Assembly: GCA_029433475.1 (NCBI GenBank)
Contig: JAQTIE010000012.1
Coordinates: 1-64,000 of the forward strand
Reading direction: 5' to 3'
From: Neisseriaceae bacterium ESL0693
Lineage (GTDB): Bacteria > Pseudomonadota > Gammaproteobacteria > Burkholderiales > Neisseriaceae
DNA length: 64,000 bases
The notes beneath the pieces are model-generated. The model was not told where the DNA came from. It saw only the letters and a program-made list of their open reading frames with translations, and ran no database searches. Shown piece after piece: positions 36,017 through 45,880 of the stretch; within the stretch, counting starts at the first letter, position 1, and each line of letters opens with the position of its first letter. The position numbers were made by a program, and so were the translations under genes.

Positions 36017-36645
36017 GTTCACTGCCGCATAGGCAGCTTAGAAAATATCGAAGCAAAACAAGCTTCACACCGCATCGTTCACTGCCGCATAGGCAGCTTA
36101 GAAAAATATTTCCTGCCGACGTTCATATTCTGAATCGTTCACTGCCGCATAGGCAGCTTAGAAAGCCATCCTGAAGGTTCAACCCGTGACCAGCACGTTC
36201 ACTGCCGCATAGGCAGCTTAGAAAAGCATAACGGCACTACGGCCTGGGCGGGTGATGTTCACTGCCGCATAGGTAGCTTAGAAACGTTAGGGACTTTGTA
36301 TAGCGTGCCTTATTTTCGTTAACTGCCGCATAGGTAGCTTAGAAAATATTCTTTCTGATTCGAGTAGATTTTTTGTGGTTAACTGCCGCATAGGTAGCTT
36401 AGAAATAATTTATATCTTGAGAAATACAATGCCAGTAGTTCACTGCCGTATAGGTAGCTTAGAAAGTGGGTCATTCTGATGGCAATGGTTATTGCATGTT
36501 AACTGCCGTATAGGTAGCTTAGAAATTTTAGAAAGGCGCTCTAGGCACTCTGAATTAGTTCACTGCCGTACAGGCAGCTTAAAAAATAACGGTAACAAAT
36601 GGTCAAATCCTTGCGCTGTTCACTGCCACACAAACAGCTTAAAAA
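36017..36645 (+). CRISPR. CRISPR array 8 (11 repeats, 10 spacers), without a recognisable leader
   Basis: Repeats start at 36017, 36077, 36137, 36197, 36257, 36318, 36378, 36438, 36498, 36558 and 36618. The first four are canonical; later ones drift (GTTAACTGCC in three, GTATAGG, GTACAGG, and finally CACACAAACAGC). Unlike the other arrays the upstream 150 bp do not match the shared leader. Instead a GTTGCCGGCTCCGGGCACCA stretch lies at about 35953-35972. The array was therefore cut from its leader and probably cannot gain spacers. Confidence 0.97.
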
Positions 36646-36839
36646 GTCACATCATCTCTATTCAACACACCGTTTAAAACCGCTGCCTATATATCATACC
36701 AATTTAAAAAACCAAATATTTTATAAACAACGTCAGATTTAAAAGCAATGAGGAAAAATGCGAAAGCATCCGGCGCTTTACCCATGCTTAGTAATCGTGA
36801 AAACTATTAACGGGTGAATTGTACTGCCTGCTGCCAATG

Positions 36840-37075
36840 GCCATGTGAACCAATCGAACACCTGAAGTGATTCACCACAAAAACCACAACCTTGGCGACC
36901 AGGTCTGGCTGCGGTTTTATCGCCAACCAGCCAATCAAGCAGCTGTTTAGCGCCCGCAGCCAATGCAGTCAAATTCAAATTTGAACCCCTGATATTTTCA
37001 AATTTAAAACAATCAATTAATGATTAAAAAACGAGATATGGGAAAATAAAAACCGGATATGGCATTGAATTGTTT
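36840..37075 (+). other. Decayed cassette: terminator segment and leader relic
   Basis: The junction CACCTGAAGTGATTCACC and the hairpin stretch GCGACCAGGTCTGGCTGCGG with TTTTATCGCC (36894-36925) match the other cassettes. They are followed by a heavily decayed leader (CAAATTTGAACCCCTGATATTT, TTAAAACAATCAATTAATG). No repeat follows. It lies between array 8 and the intact cassette at 37105. Confidence 0.5.
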
Positions 37076-37104
37076 ATTGACAACCACTAATCAACACCGC
37101 AATA

Positions 37105-37437
37105 TAACTGAACTACGTTCAATAGCGTGGTCAGTTGTCGCAGACTGATACATACAGGCAGACGAGCCGCTCATGATTTAGTGCGCGGTGTTTTTACGTC
37201 TGATTACCCTGCCAAACGTACTCCTTTCTATGGTGGACGATGGCAGAGAGGCCTTGTGCCTGCTGGTTATCTGTATGCCAGTCTGCGAACTCTGCCATTT
37301 GTCCCCTTCCGAAATTGTGTCGCAGCAATTCGGAGGGATTAAAGACCATACAGAAAAGGCAATATTATGTTGGTAAAATCGCTTAACTTATCCCAAGTTT
37401 TTAATCTGGGCACCACTGTGCAATCCGGAGGTGCCGC
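37105..37437 (+). other. Conserved c4/Ash-like control region before family-A gene 2
   Basis: TTCAATAGCGTGGTCAGTTG, then GGCAGACGAGCCGC, a GCGCGGTGTTTTTACGTCTG terminator-like element, and a frame reading FYGGRWQRGLVPAGYLYASL. The last 60 bp end in a CCGGAGGT ribosome site. The order equals that at 14810-15204. The resemblance to P1 c4-icd or P4 ash regions is an inference from layout and the YGG-x-W motif. Confidence 0.45.
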
Positions 37438-37704
37438 ATGAAAACCTACACCATCAACCACAATCTACTCGCCGCCGCGGCCGATGCTTTACTTAAACTG
37501 GAACATTTCAGCTGGTATACAGATATTCTGGCCGCAAGCATACAACACAGTGCCCAACACCAGAATTATGTTTTAATCGAACGACTGGCCGATATGCTGG
37601 AACAACTGGCCAGCGAAGCCCAGAATTGTCAGGCAGGAAACCTGTCGGCTGATTTATCCCATCTGCTTGATGCCGATAACAACGCTAGCCCACAAAATAC
37701 CTGA
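37438..37704 (+). CDS. Small helical protein, family A, copy 2
   Basis: An 88-residue, probably all-helical protein starting MKTYTINHNLLAAAADALLK, with the GGAGGT ribosome site 7 nt before the ATG. Blocks shared with copy 1: DALLKLEHFSWYTDILAASI, QHSA, ERLADMLEQLASEAQNCQA and SADLSHLLDAD. I recognise no domain. The gene is the centre of the best-preserved cassette: control region, this gene, terminator (37733), leader (37875) and an 11-repeat array (38009). Conservation of the protein while flanking copies decay suggests recent function. Candidate roles are a satellite regulator or a protein acting on CRISPR; neither is shown. Confidence 0.72.
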   Translation: MKTYTINHNLLAAAADALLKLEHFSWYTDILAASIQHSAQHQNYVLIERLADMLEQLASEAQNCQAGNLSADLSHLLDADNNASPQNT

Positions 37705-37732
37705 ACTGATTCACAACAAAAACCACAACCCC

Positions 37733-37758
37733 AGCGGCCAAACCCGGCCGCTTATTTT
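37733..37758 (+). terminator. Intrinsic terminator after family-A gene 2
   Basis: Arms AGCGGCC and GGCCGCT followed by TATTTTAT; matches the hairpin at 15500. Confidence 0.8.
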
Positions 37759-37874
37759 ATCGCCCTTGCTTTGCAGTTTATGACTACCGTTTTATCGCTG
37801 CTACTTTATGGTCGCTATTATTGGCAGTTAATTGGCAGTTAATCGCCAGTTTAGCCATCACCGCCAAACCCACT

Positions 37875-38008
37875 CAGACCCAAATTTTTTACCATTGATA
37901 TTTATATATTAAAAACAATGGTTTAAAAATAGGCTTAAAAATTTGGGTATTTTGAACAAAAACAGAATATTAACTTGATTTATTGAGTATTTTTACGATA
38001 TGCTTACT
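37875..38008 (+). promoter_or_regulatory. CRISPR leader of array 9
   Basis: Leader copy ending at the first repeat, downstream of the intact family-A cassette. Confidence 0.88.
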
Positions 38009-38635
38009 GTTCACTGCCGCATAGGCAGCTTAGAAAAATATTAATTTTATTACCTACTTTACCGTTATGTTCACTGCCGCATAGGCAGCTTAGAAATTTT
38101 TTTACATTGTCAGTAATCGTTATCCTTCGTTCACTGCCGCATAGGCAGCTTAGAAAATCTGCAAGCATCGCTTAGCTTCTGCCGCGCCGTTCACTGCCGC
38201 ATAGGCAGCTTAGAAAGTCTGGGAATTATTATTCTGAGTCGTCGCGGGGTTCACTGCCGCATAGGCAGCTTAGAAAAAAATAAATGGCTTGGCAGCTTAA
38301 CGAAGTCAGTTCACTGCCGCATAGGCAGCTTAGAAAATCTTTTGATTTTCCGCATAAGACCGGTTGTAGTTCACTGCCGCATAGGCAGCTTAGAAATTCA
38401 AATCTTTTGTTAGTATGAAACCTGCGTGTTCACTGCCGCATAGGCAGCTTAGAAAATAAAATAGAATGAGCCTGTTTCCCCATCATTGTTCACTGCCGTG
38501 TAGGCAGCTTAGAAAAGCAGTTCAGATCAAGTAATGCCTTAGCCTGTGTTCACTGCCGTATAGGTAGCTTAGAAAAATTTAAAGCTGATTGTGAGACTTT
38601 GATTCCTGTTCACTGCCGCGTAGGCAGCTTAGAAA
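38009..38635 (+). CRISPR. CRISPR array 9 (11 repeats, 10 spacers)
   Basis: Repeats start at 38009, 38069, 38129, 38189, 38249, 38309, 38369, 38428, 38488, 38548 and 38608. The first eight are canonical. The last three carry GTGTAGG, GTATAGG/TAGC and GCGTAGG, showing drift at the old end. The spacer at 38337-38368 shares a core and an end (TTTTGATTTTCC ... GGTTGTA) with array 4's spacer at 14132. Confidence 0.98.
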
Positions 38636-38696
38636 AGCTCAAAATGGAATTTTTGACTTACTAGGCACAGCGGCTAATCATCATTGATCATGGATT

Positions 38697-38954
38697 ATGG
38701 ATAAACAAGAGACGACACCAGAACAATTGGTTGAGATTGAAACAAAGGCTGATGAGTTTATACAGGCAATAGATGCGTTTGCGTTTGCTCTGCGTCATGA
38801 ATATCAATTTTTTCCGGAGATAACCGTCAGGTTGTGTGCTGAGGCCATACACGATATTTCTAATATCTCTAGTCTTAATTTATGGCTTAAATCCGGATTT
38901 GAGGCCATCTTATCTGCAAACAATGGATTTTTCTCATGCATTTTAGGAGGTTAA
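38697..38954 (+). CDS. Small hypothetical protein next to array 9
   Basis: An 85-residue, mostly helical acidic protein (MDKQETTPEQLVEIETKADE, then FAFALRHEYQFFPEITVRLC). No known domain recognised. The length and helical nature recall families A and B but the sequence does not match. It starts 61 bp after the last CRISPR repeat and is followed by its own terminator at 39023, so it is a stand-alone unit. The start codon lacks a strong ribosome site. Confidence 0.5.
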   Translation: MDKQETTPEQLVEIETKADEFIQAIDAFAFALRHEYQFFPEITVRLCAEAIHDISNISSLNLWLKSGFEAILSANNGFFSCILGG

Positions 38955-39022
38955 AGAACAATTAAACTGGTGTTTTCCTCCTTGTACCAAAAAGCATGTA
39001 CCGGAATGAATGATGAATTAAG

Positions 39023-39050
39023 AAAAAAGCTCCGAACGGGGCTTTTTTAA
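39023..39050 (+). terminator. Intrinsic terminator
   Basis: Stem AAAAAAGCTCC/GGGGCTTTTTT, downstream of the 85-residue gene. Confidence 0.8.
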
Positions 39051-39196
39051 TTTTCTTATGGCGTGCTTGGTTTTTTGCCGTTGTTTTAAGCGGCTAGTCA
39101 ACATGCCGCAGGTTGTTGATATTTTGTTTCCCAGACTGAAAACAGGTTATTGGCTATAACAAGACTGATACTGATCAAAAATGGTTTATCCATGCT

Positions 39197-39227
39197 AAAA
39201 AACGGGCTGTTCTTAGCCCGTTTTTTG
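39197..39227. terminator. Intrinsic terminator, bidirectional
   Basis: Perfect arms AAAAAACGGGCT and AGCCCGTTTTTT. It may serve the leftward acetate-carrier gene on the minus strand. Confidence 0.75.
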
Positions 39228-39324
39228 TTTATTCATGGCAAATTCTGATGATTTTCTTAAAATGGCTAACATCAAATGCACATTGCCGACATCTGCCCCA
39301 TTACGGGGTGAATAACAGCAAAAA

Positions 39325-39903
39325 TTAATGTGCTGCGCCTTTAGGTGCGCCGATAGGTAAAATGGTGCGGCCGAACTGTTCATTCAGCACTTCAGCCATG
39401 GCCAGATAAATGGCGCTGGCGCCACATATGATGCCTTCAAAACCGGCAATATTGATAATCTGATGATTACCGGTGATGTTGCCAAAAGCCAGTAATGCAA
39501 ATAATACGGTCAGGCTGGCAAATACAAATTGTATTACGCGGTTGGCTTTTAAAGTACCGATAAACATGAAGGCAGTGAAAACACCCCATAGCGCAAGAAA
39601 TATACCGACAAAAGTAGCGTCGCTGGGTGCGGTTGCGGCGGAGGTGGGCAGATACCAGATACCGACCAGGCTAATCCAGAAAAAGCCATAAGAGGTAAAG
39701 GCGGTTGTGCCAAAAGTATTGCCTTTTCTGAATTCAAGAATGCCAGCGATCACTTGCGCCAGACCACCATAAAATATGCCCATGGACACGATTACTGTCA
39801 TGGCAGGGAAAAATCCGGCATTATGAATATTCAGTAGAATCGTGGTCATCCCGAATCCCATTAAACCCAACGGGCCTGGATTGGCCAATTTATTGTTTTC
39901 CAT
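39325..39903 (-). CDS. satP: GPR1/FUN34/YaaH-family acetate/succinate carrier
   Basis: A 192-residue six-helix membrane protein. The family signature is the N-terminal NPGPLGLMGFGMTTILLNIHNAG (NPxPLGL). The length and the FRKGNTFGTTAFTSYGFFW block agree with SatP, an anion-type channel or carrier for acetate and succinate. It is divergent from valS. The 560-bp gap between them (39904-40466) shows no gene and is very AT-rich near the satP start. In a bee-gut-type organism acetate uptake would be sensible, but that is context only. Confidence 0.92.
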   Translation of the reverse strand: MENNKLANPGPLGLMGFGMTTILLNIHNAGFFPAMTVIVSMGIFYGGLAQVIAGILEFRKGNTFGTTAFTSYGFFWISLVGIWYLPTSAATAPSDATFVGIFLALWGVFTAFMFIGTLKANRVIQFVFASLTVLFALLAFGNITGNHQIINIAGFEGIICGASAIYLAMAEVLNEQFGRTILPIGAPKGAAH

Positions 39904-40466
39904 AAAGATCCTATTAAATTACAAAATGGTTATAAAAGTTATAAAGATTAATTTAATATTAAATTAAAGTAAGTTTTGTAAGGATAAAATCAAATAATTA
40001 ATAAATCAATACATTTATGACTATTTTATTCTTGATGATTATTATCATGATGAATTCATTATATTAATATAATTAGGACAACTGTTGATGACAACATTTT
40101 TTCTTATTGTTGTGCATCTTTCAGGGCTGGGTTTTGTGGCAATGGTGGTTCTAAGCATTGACCGTTGTATGAAGGATTGACGATATGACAATGAATTGAT
40201 CAGAATCTATGTCATACAGATGATTTGCCGATTTTTCTGAACCAGCCAAAACGGCACATCATGCCATTATAGAGGGAGGAATGGTCATTCTGGTATTCAA
40301 TTGTCAATGTCTTCTTCTGACAGTCTTAAACCGGTGAAAATCGATAAGAGGCATGTTTCTATTTTTCAGCATTACGGCCTGGTTATGGTGATGGCTACAG
40401 GCAAAAGCGTGGGTTCTGCGTTATAATCAATGTCTTTATTTTTTATTTTATCTTCACACATTAGCC

Positions 40467-43322
40467 ATGTTAAACAGTCAATATTCGCCTGCTGAAATCG
40501 AAACTCCGTTATACCAGACATGGGAAGAGCGCGGTTATTTCCAACCAACATTGGATTTAACCAAGCCTTCTTTCAGTATTCAGCTACCGCCGCCTAATGT
40601 CACCGGTACTTTACATATGGGGCATGCTTTTAATCAGACTATTATGGACGGTCTTACCCGTTATCATCGCATGAAGGGTGAAAATGTCTGCTGGATACCG
40701 GGTTCTGATCATGCCGGTATTGCCACGCAGATTGTGGTAGAGCGGCAGCTGGCAGCAGAAAATGTTTCGCGTCATGACTTGGGGCGGGAAGCATTTATTG
40801 CCAAAATCTGGGACTGGAAAAAATTCTCCGGCGGCACCATTACCGAGCAAATGCGCCGTATGGGCTGTTCGGTTGACTGGAGCCGTGAATATTTCACCAT
40901 GGACGATACGCGTGCCGGTATTGTGACTGAAGTATTTGTTCGTTTGTTTGAGCAGGGTCTGATTTATCGTGGTAAACGGCTGGTCAACTGGGATCCGGTG
41001 CTGGGTACGGCGGTGTCTGATCTGGAAGTGGAAAACATTGAAGAAAACGGCCATATGTGGCATATCCGCTATCCGCTGGCGGATGACTCTGATACGGCAG
41101 TTATTGTGGCCACTACCCGTCCGGAAACTTTGCTGGGCGATGTGGCGGTGGCAGTACACCCTGATGACGAGCGTTATCAGGCGCTGATCGGCAAACAGCT
41201 GATTCTGCCTTTGTCTGGCCGCACTATTCCGGTGATTGCGGATGAGTATGTGGATAAAGATTTTGGCACCGGCTGCGTTAAAATCACGCCGGCGCATGAC
41301 TTTAATGATTATGAGGTGGGTAAACGGCACCAGACTGCATTGATTAATGTACTCAGTCTGGAAGCCAGAATTCTGCCGCAGGCTGAAGTATTCAATTTTC
41401 AGGGGCAGGCTCAGGAGACAATTGCCTTACCGGCTGCCTATGCTGGTCTGGATCGTTTCGCTGCGCGTAAACAGATGGTGGCTGACCTGGAGGCACAGGG
41501 TTTACTGGTTAAGGTGGAAGATCACAAACTGATGACGCCTAAAGGTGATCGCACTGGTAGCGTGATTGAACCGATGCTGACCAGTCAGTGGTTTGTGGCC
41601 ATGACGCGCACGCCAGACAAGAGCGACAGCTACCCTGAACCAGAATCGGCCTTCAAAGGCAAAACCCTGACTGAAAAATGTATTTATGCTGTTGAGAGCG
41701 GGCAGGTACGCTTTATTCCGGAAAACTGGGTCAATACCTATAATCAGTGGATGAATAATATTCAGGACTGGTGTATTTCGCGTCAGTTGTGGTGGGGACA
41801 TCAGATTCCGGCCTGGTATGATCAGCAGGGTCGGGTTTATGTTGCTCACAATGAAGCCGCAGCGCAGGCACAGGCGGGCGCTGACGCGATACTGACGCGT
41901 GATAAGGATGTGCTGGACACGTGGTTTTCTTCGGCACTGGTACCGTTTTCTACTTTAGGCTGGCCAGAAGATACAGCCGAACTGAAGGCCTTTTTGCCGT
42001 CTCAGGTATTGGTAACCGGTTATGAAATCATTTTCTTCTGGGTGGCTCGCATGATCATGATGACTACCCACTTTACCGGTAAAGTGCCGTTTCGTGATGT
42101 GTATATTCATGGCATGGTGCGTGATCACGAAGGCAAGAAAATGTCTAAATCCGAGGGTAATGTGATTGACCCGGTGGATTTGATTGATGGTATTGATCTG
42201 GAACGTTTGCTGGTGAAACGCACCACAGGATTGCGCCGGCCGGAAAAAGCACCGCAGGTAATCAAAGCCACGCAGAAAATGTTTGCCGATGGCATTCCGG
42301 TATTTGGTGCCGATGCTTTGCGTTTTACCATGGCCAGCTATGCCAGCCTTGGCCGCAGCATTAATTTTGATTTCAAGCGCGCGGAAGGTTATCGCAATTT
42401 CTGTAATAAACTGTGGAATGCCAGCCGCTTTGTGCTGATGAATGTTGAAAATCACGATTGCGGTCAGGATGAAACGCTGCCGTTATCATTCAGCTTTGTT
42501 GATCAATGGCTGATTTCGCGCTTACAGGAAACTGAAGCAGCGGTCACTACCGCTTTTGATACCTACCGTTTTGATATGGCCGCCCAGACGTTATACGAAT
42601 TCATCTGGAATGAATATTGTGACTGGTATGTGGAGCTGGCCAAAGTACAGTTACAGCATGGCGATGAAGCACAGCAGCGCGCCACGCGCCGTACGTTGGT
42701 ACGGGTCTTGGAAACAGTATTGCGGCTATTGCATCCGATCATGCCGTTTATCACTGAGAAATTGTGGCAAAGCATTGCGCCGCTGGCCAATGCCCGCCAC
42801 ACTGACAGCATCATGCTGGCTGCATGGCCACTGGCAGATGAAGACAAAATCAGCCAGCCGGCACTAGCGCGGATGGCGCAATTACAGGAAATGATCGGGG
42901 TGATCCGTAATCTGCGCGGTGAAATGGGTTTGGGTATGGGTGTTAAACCGCCACTTCTGATCGAAAGCGCCAAAGATAACGATATTACGGATTTATTACC
43001 CTATCTGCCGATGATGGCGCGTTTAAGTGAAGTCAAACAGGTAGACAGTCTGCCGTCAGACAATGATGCGCCGATTGCTGTTTGTCAGGGTGTGCGGCTG
43101 ATGCTGAAGGTGGAGATTGATAAAGCCGCCGAAACCGCGCGTCTGAATAAAGAATTGGAGAAAATCCGTAAGGCTGTCGACAAGATTGAGGCCAAATTAT
43201 CCAAACCTGGTTATGTGGACAAAGCGCCGGCGACATTGGTGGAGAAAGATCGCACCGAACTGGCTCAATGGCAGGACAAAATGGCTCAGGTTATGGCTCA
43301 GCTACAGAAATACAGCCATTAA
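40467..43322 (+). CDS. valS: Valyl-tRNA synthetase
   Basis: ValS charges tRNA-Val. The 951-residue class I synthetase matches the expected size. The HIGH-type motif is HMGH at 50-53, after PPPNVTGTL. The connective editing domain lies near 195-350. The KMSKS motif is at about 558-562 in [12 protein letters not shown]. The anticodon-binding helices follow from about 650, and the C-terminal coiled-coil arm typical of ValS is at about 880-950 ([21 protein letters not shown]). A strong terminator follows. Essential gene, intact. Confidence 0.98.
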   Translation: MLNSQYSPAEIETPLYQTWEERGYFQPTLDLTKPSFSIQLPPPNVTGTLHMGHAFNQTIMDGLTRYHRMKGENVCWIPGSDHAGIATQIVVERQLAAENVSRHDLGREAFIAKIWDWKKFSGGTITEQMRRMGCSVDWSREYFTMDDTRAGIVTEVFVRLFEQGLIYRGKRLVNWDPVLGTAVSDLEVENIEENGHMWHIRYPLADDSDTAVIVATTRPETLLGDVAVAVHPDDERYQALIGKQLILPLSGRTIPVIADEYVDKDFGTGCVKITPAHDFNDYEVGKRHQTALINVLSLEARILPQAEVFNFQGQAQETIALPAAYAGLDRFAARKQMVADLEAQGLLVKVEDHKLMTPKGDRTGSVIEPMLTSQWFVAMTRTPDKSDSYPEPESAFKGKTLTEKCIYAVESGQVRFIPENWVNTYNQWMNNIQDWCISRQLWWGHQIPAWYDQQGRVYVAHNEAAAQAQAGADAILTRDKDVLDTWFSSALVPFSTLGWPEDTAELKAFLPSQVLVTGYEIIFFWVARMIMMTTHFTGKVPFRDVYIHGMVRDHEGKKMSKSEGNVIDPVDLIDGIDLERLLVKRTTGLRRPEKAPQVIKATQKMFADGIPVFGADALRFTMASYASLGRSINFDFKRAEGYRNFCNKLWNASRFVLMNVENHDCGQDETLPLSFSFVDQWLISRLQETEAAVTTAFDTYRFDMAAQTLYEFIWNEYCDWYVELAKVQLQHGDEAQQRATRRTLVRVLETVLRLLHPIMPFITEKLWQSIAPLANARHTDSIMLAAWPLADEDKISQPALARMAQLQEMIGVIRNLRGEMGLGMGVKPPLLIESAKDNDITDLLPYLPMMARLSEVKQVDSLPSDNDAPIAVCQGVRLMLKVEIDKAAETARLNKELEKIRKAVDKIEAKLSKPGYVDKAPATLVEKDRTELAQWQDKMAQVMAQLQKYSH

Positions 43323-43357
43323 TCATTGATATAACTATTACATTCACGACGTTTCCA

Positions 43358-43386
43358 AATGGGTTGCTATCAGCAACCCATTATTT
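43358..43386 (+). terminator. Intrinsic terminator of valS
   Basis: Perfect 11-bp arms AATGGGTTGCT and AGCAACCCATT, followed by ATTTT. Confidence 0.85.
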
Positions 43387-43594
43387 TGAAAATCAAACTT
43401 TCCATTCATTTACAAAAATTTAAATGACATGAAAACAAAATATTAACTTTTTAATTTAACTTAAGTTTATATAATTTATTCATTTACTAAAAAATCTTAG
43501 GTAAAATCTTCCGGAATCAGTGTAAGCTAAATACTGCTGAATACTATATGAATCAGTTTAACTGAATATTAATATAAGTGGAGGGTCCAACCGC

Positions 43595-44032
43595 ATGGTC
43601 AGTACGTCTAAATACTTGTCCCTGAATATCACCTTATTGCAGGCACGAGAGGCATTAATGTCCTATTTTCGTCCGATGTTGAACGATATCGGTATTACTG
43701 ATCAGCAATGGCGAATTATTCGTCTACTGGCTGAAAACGGCATCATTGATTTTCAGGACTTAGCCAAACAGGCGTGTATTCTGCGCCCCAGTTTAACCGG
43801 CATTCTGACCCGTCTGGAAAAACTGGATCTGGTGATACGTCTTAAACCATCGAATGATCAGCGACGCGTTTTTCTGAAACTGACACCCACGGGTGAAGCG
43901 CTTTATCAGCGTTTCTGTGCCAGTGTTGATGAGCGCTATGAAGTCATTGTATCACGCTTCACACCAGAAAAATTAAAACAACTCGATGATCTATTGAAAG
44001 AATTTACTAAAATAGCCATCGATAACCATTAA
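43595..44032 (+). CDS. hpaR: MarR-family regulator, HpaR-like
   Basis: A 145-residue MarR-type winged-helix dimeric repressor. The N-terminal dimer helices include LLQAREALMSYFRPMLNDIGITDQQWRIIRLL. The recognition part is DLAKQACILRPSLTGILTRLEKLDLVIRL and the wing is RRVFLKLTPTGEALY. HpaR-type proteins control 4-hydroxyphenylacetate catabolic genes. The next gene, 6 bp downstream, is an HpaC-like flavin reductase, which supports that branch. A GGAGGG ribosome site lies before the ATG. No other hpa catabolic gene is present in the window. Confidence 0.85.
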   Translation: MVSTSKYLSLNITLLQAREALMSYFRPMLNDIGITDQQWRIIRLLAENGIIDFQDLAKQACILRPSLTGILTRLEKLDLVIRLKPSNDQRRVFLKLTPTGEALYQRFCASVDERYEVIVSRFTPEKLKQLDDLLKEFTKIAIDNH

Positions 44033-44038
44033 ATTCAT

Positions 44039-44548
44039 ATGCGTATCACATCTTCTTCCGAATCAGCACAAAATTATCGTGATGCCATGGCCAAAGTGGC
44101 ATCAGGCGTTCATGTCATTACCACCGACGGCGTGGCCGGTCATTATGGTATTACCATGACTGCGGTAACCTCTGTCACTGATAATCCACCCACTTTACTG
44201 CTGTGTATCAATCAGAAAGCGGGTATCCAACCTGTTTTGCAAGCCAATGGACAGCTGTGCGTCAATGTACTGGCCGCCGATCAGCTTGACGTGGCCAGAC
44301 ATTTCGCTGGCATGACGCAATTGTCCAATCATGAACGCTTCTTACAAAATCAGTGGCAAAGTCATCCGCATTCGAATCAGCCACAATTGGAAGGTGCCTT
44401 GGCTCATTTACATGGCCACATCATTGAACGGCATGAAGTCGGCAGCCACAGTATTTTTTATGTAGCCATTGACCATATTTATAGCGATCAGACCACCAAA
44501 GATGCTTTACTGTATTTCGAACGCCAGTTTGGCCACACTGCCTTTTGA
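44039..44548 (+). CDS. hpaC: HpaC-like flavin reductase
   Basis: A 169-residue NAD(P)H:flavin oxidoreductase of the HpaC/short-chain flavin reductase family. It supplies reduced FAD/FMN to a partner monooxygenase. Motifs are the N-terminal FMN-binding MAKVASGVHVITTDG, then GITMTAVTSVTDNPPTLLLCIN, and the C-terminal HSIFYVAIDHI. It is 6 bp after the HpaR-like gene and surely co-transcribed. The large HpaB monooxygenase is missing nearby, so it may be encoded elsewhere or the reductase may serve another enzyme. Confidence 0.87.
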   Translation: MRITSSSESAQNYRDAMAKVASGVHVITTDGVAGHYGITMTAVTSVTDNPPTLLLCINQKAGIQPVLQANGQLCVNVLAADQLDVARHFAGMTQLSNHERFLQNQWQSHPHSNQPQLEGALAHLHGHIIERHEVGSHSIFYVAIDHIYSDQTTKDALLYFERQFGHTAF

Positions 44549-44615
44549 GCGTTAACCAGACCGATCATGATGACAAGATAAACCAGCCTGCCCTTCATTT
44601 GGGATACTGCATTAA

Positions 44616-44650
44616 AAATAAAAAACCGACTGGTTCATACTCAGCCGGTT
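44616..44650 (-). terminator. Intrinsic terminator of fba
   Basis: Stem AACCGACTG/CAGCCGGTT with one mismatch and a TTTTTTATTTTT run on the minus strand. Confidence 0.8.
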
Positions 44651-44671
44651 CTTTCATGTGCTATTAATGAT

Positions 44672-45736
44672 TTATTTTACAATCTGTGCCAATTCACCCT
44701 TGGCATAACGATCTGCCATTTTTTCCAGCGAAATCGGCTTGATCTGACTGGCATGGCCTGCGGCACCAAAAGCCACATAACGATCAATACACAATTGCTT
44801 CATGGCTTTAATGGTTTCAGTAAAATATTTACGCGGATCAAATTCATTCGGATGAGTGGCAAGAAAACGGCGCACCGCACCGGTGCTGGCCAGGCGTAAA
44901 TCGGTATCAATATTTACCTTACGCACGCCGTGTTTAATCCCTTCGACAATTTCTTCCACCGGCACGCCATAGGTTTCCGGAATCTGGCCGCCGTATTCAT
45001 TGATCACCGCCAGCCATTCCTGCGGTACTGAGCTTGAGCCGTGCATCACCAGATGGGTATTGGGCAAGCGTTCATGAATTTCCTTAATCCGGTCAATCCG
45101 CAATACATCACCGGTAGGCTTACGGGTAAATTTGTAGGCACCGTGGCTGGTACCAATGGCAATCGCCAGAGCGTCCACACCGGTATCCTGCACAAACCGC
45201 GCTGCTTCATCCACACTGGTCAGCATCTGTTCATGACTCAGTTTACCGGCAGCGCCCACACCATCTTCTTCACCGGCATCACCGGTTTCCAGATTGCCAA
45301 GACAACCGATCTCTCCTTCAACCGATACACCGCACGCATGCGCCATTTCTACAGTTTTGCGGGTGACATCTACATTGTATTCATAGCTGGAGGGTGTTTT
45401 GGCATCACTTTTTAATGAACCGTCCATCATCACAGAAGAGAAACCCAGTTGAATCGAACGCTGACACACATCGGGCGAAGCGCCGTGATCCTGATGCATC
45501 ACCACCGGAATATGCGGAAATTCTTCTATTGCCGCCAGAATCAGATGCCGCAGAAATGGCGCACCGGCATATTTTCTGGCACCGGCACTGGCCTGCACAA
45601 TCACCGGGGCGTTTACTTCATCTGCCGCCTCCATGATCGCCCGCATCTGTTCAAGATTGTTCACATTAAAAGCAGGCAGGCCATAATTGTGTTCAGCTGC
45701 ATGATCCAGTAACTGGCGCATAGAAACCAAAGCCAT
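44672..45736 (-). CDS. fba: Class II fructose-1,6-bisphosphate aldolase
   Basis: A zinc-dependent aldolase interconverting fructose-1,6-bisphosphate with dihydroxyacetone phosphate and glyceraldehyde-3-phosphate. The 354 residues match the long class II (CbbA/Fba type) enzymes. Motifs are [12 protein letters not shown] (zinc histidine and catalytic Asp), [11 protein letters not shown] with the inserted acidic loop, [22 protein letters not shown] (zinc site) and [12 protein letters not shown] (phosphate binding). It is monocistronic with a terminator. A second sugar-phosphate gene is not adjacent. Confident assignment. Confidence 0.97.
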   Translation of the reverse strand: MALVSMRQLLDHAAEHNYGLPAFNVNNLEQMRAIMEAADEVNAPVIVQASAGARKYAGAPFLRHLILAAIEEFPHIPVVMHQDHGASPDVCQRSIQLGFSSVMMDGSLKSDAKTPSSYEYNVDVTRKTVEMAHACGVSVEGEIGCLGNLETGDAGEEDGVGAAGKLSHEQMLTSVDEAARFVQDTGVDALAIAIGTSHGAYKFTRKPTGDVLRIDRIKEIHERLPNTHLVMHGSSSVPQEWLAVINEYGGQIPETYGVPVEEIVEGIKHGVRKVNIDTDLRLASTGAVRRFLATHPNEFDPRKYFTETIKAMKQLCIDRYVAFGAAGHASQIKPISLEKMADRYAKGELAQIVK

Positions 45737-45880
45737 AAAAGTCTCCGAATAGTGTTAAATATAAATGGGTCGATTAGACAGGATTATAACACTGCCCTTT
45801 CATTGATGGCGCTAATCGCTGCATGAAAACCATGCCCGGCCGCTCTTGCGCCGATGTCTGACTGAATGCATGTCGTTCAG

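Noticed and set aside
40611-41330. 239-codon minus-strand frame inside valS
   Set aside because: Shadow of valS codons; composition typical of antisense frames, no ribosome site.
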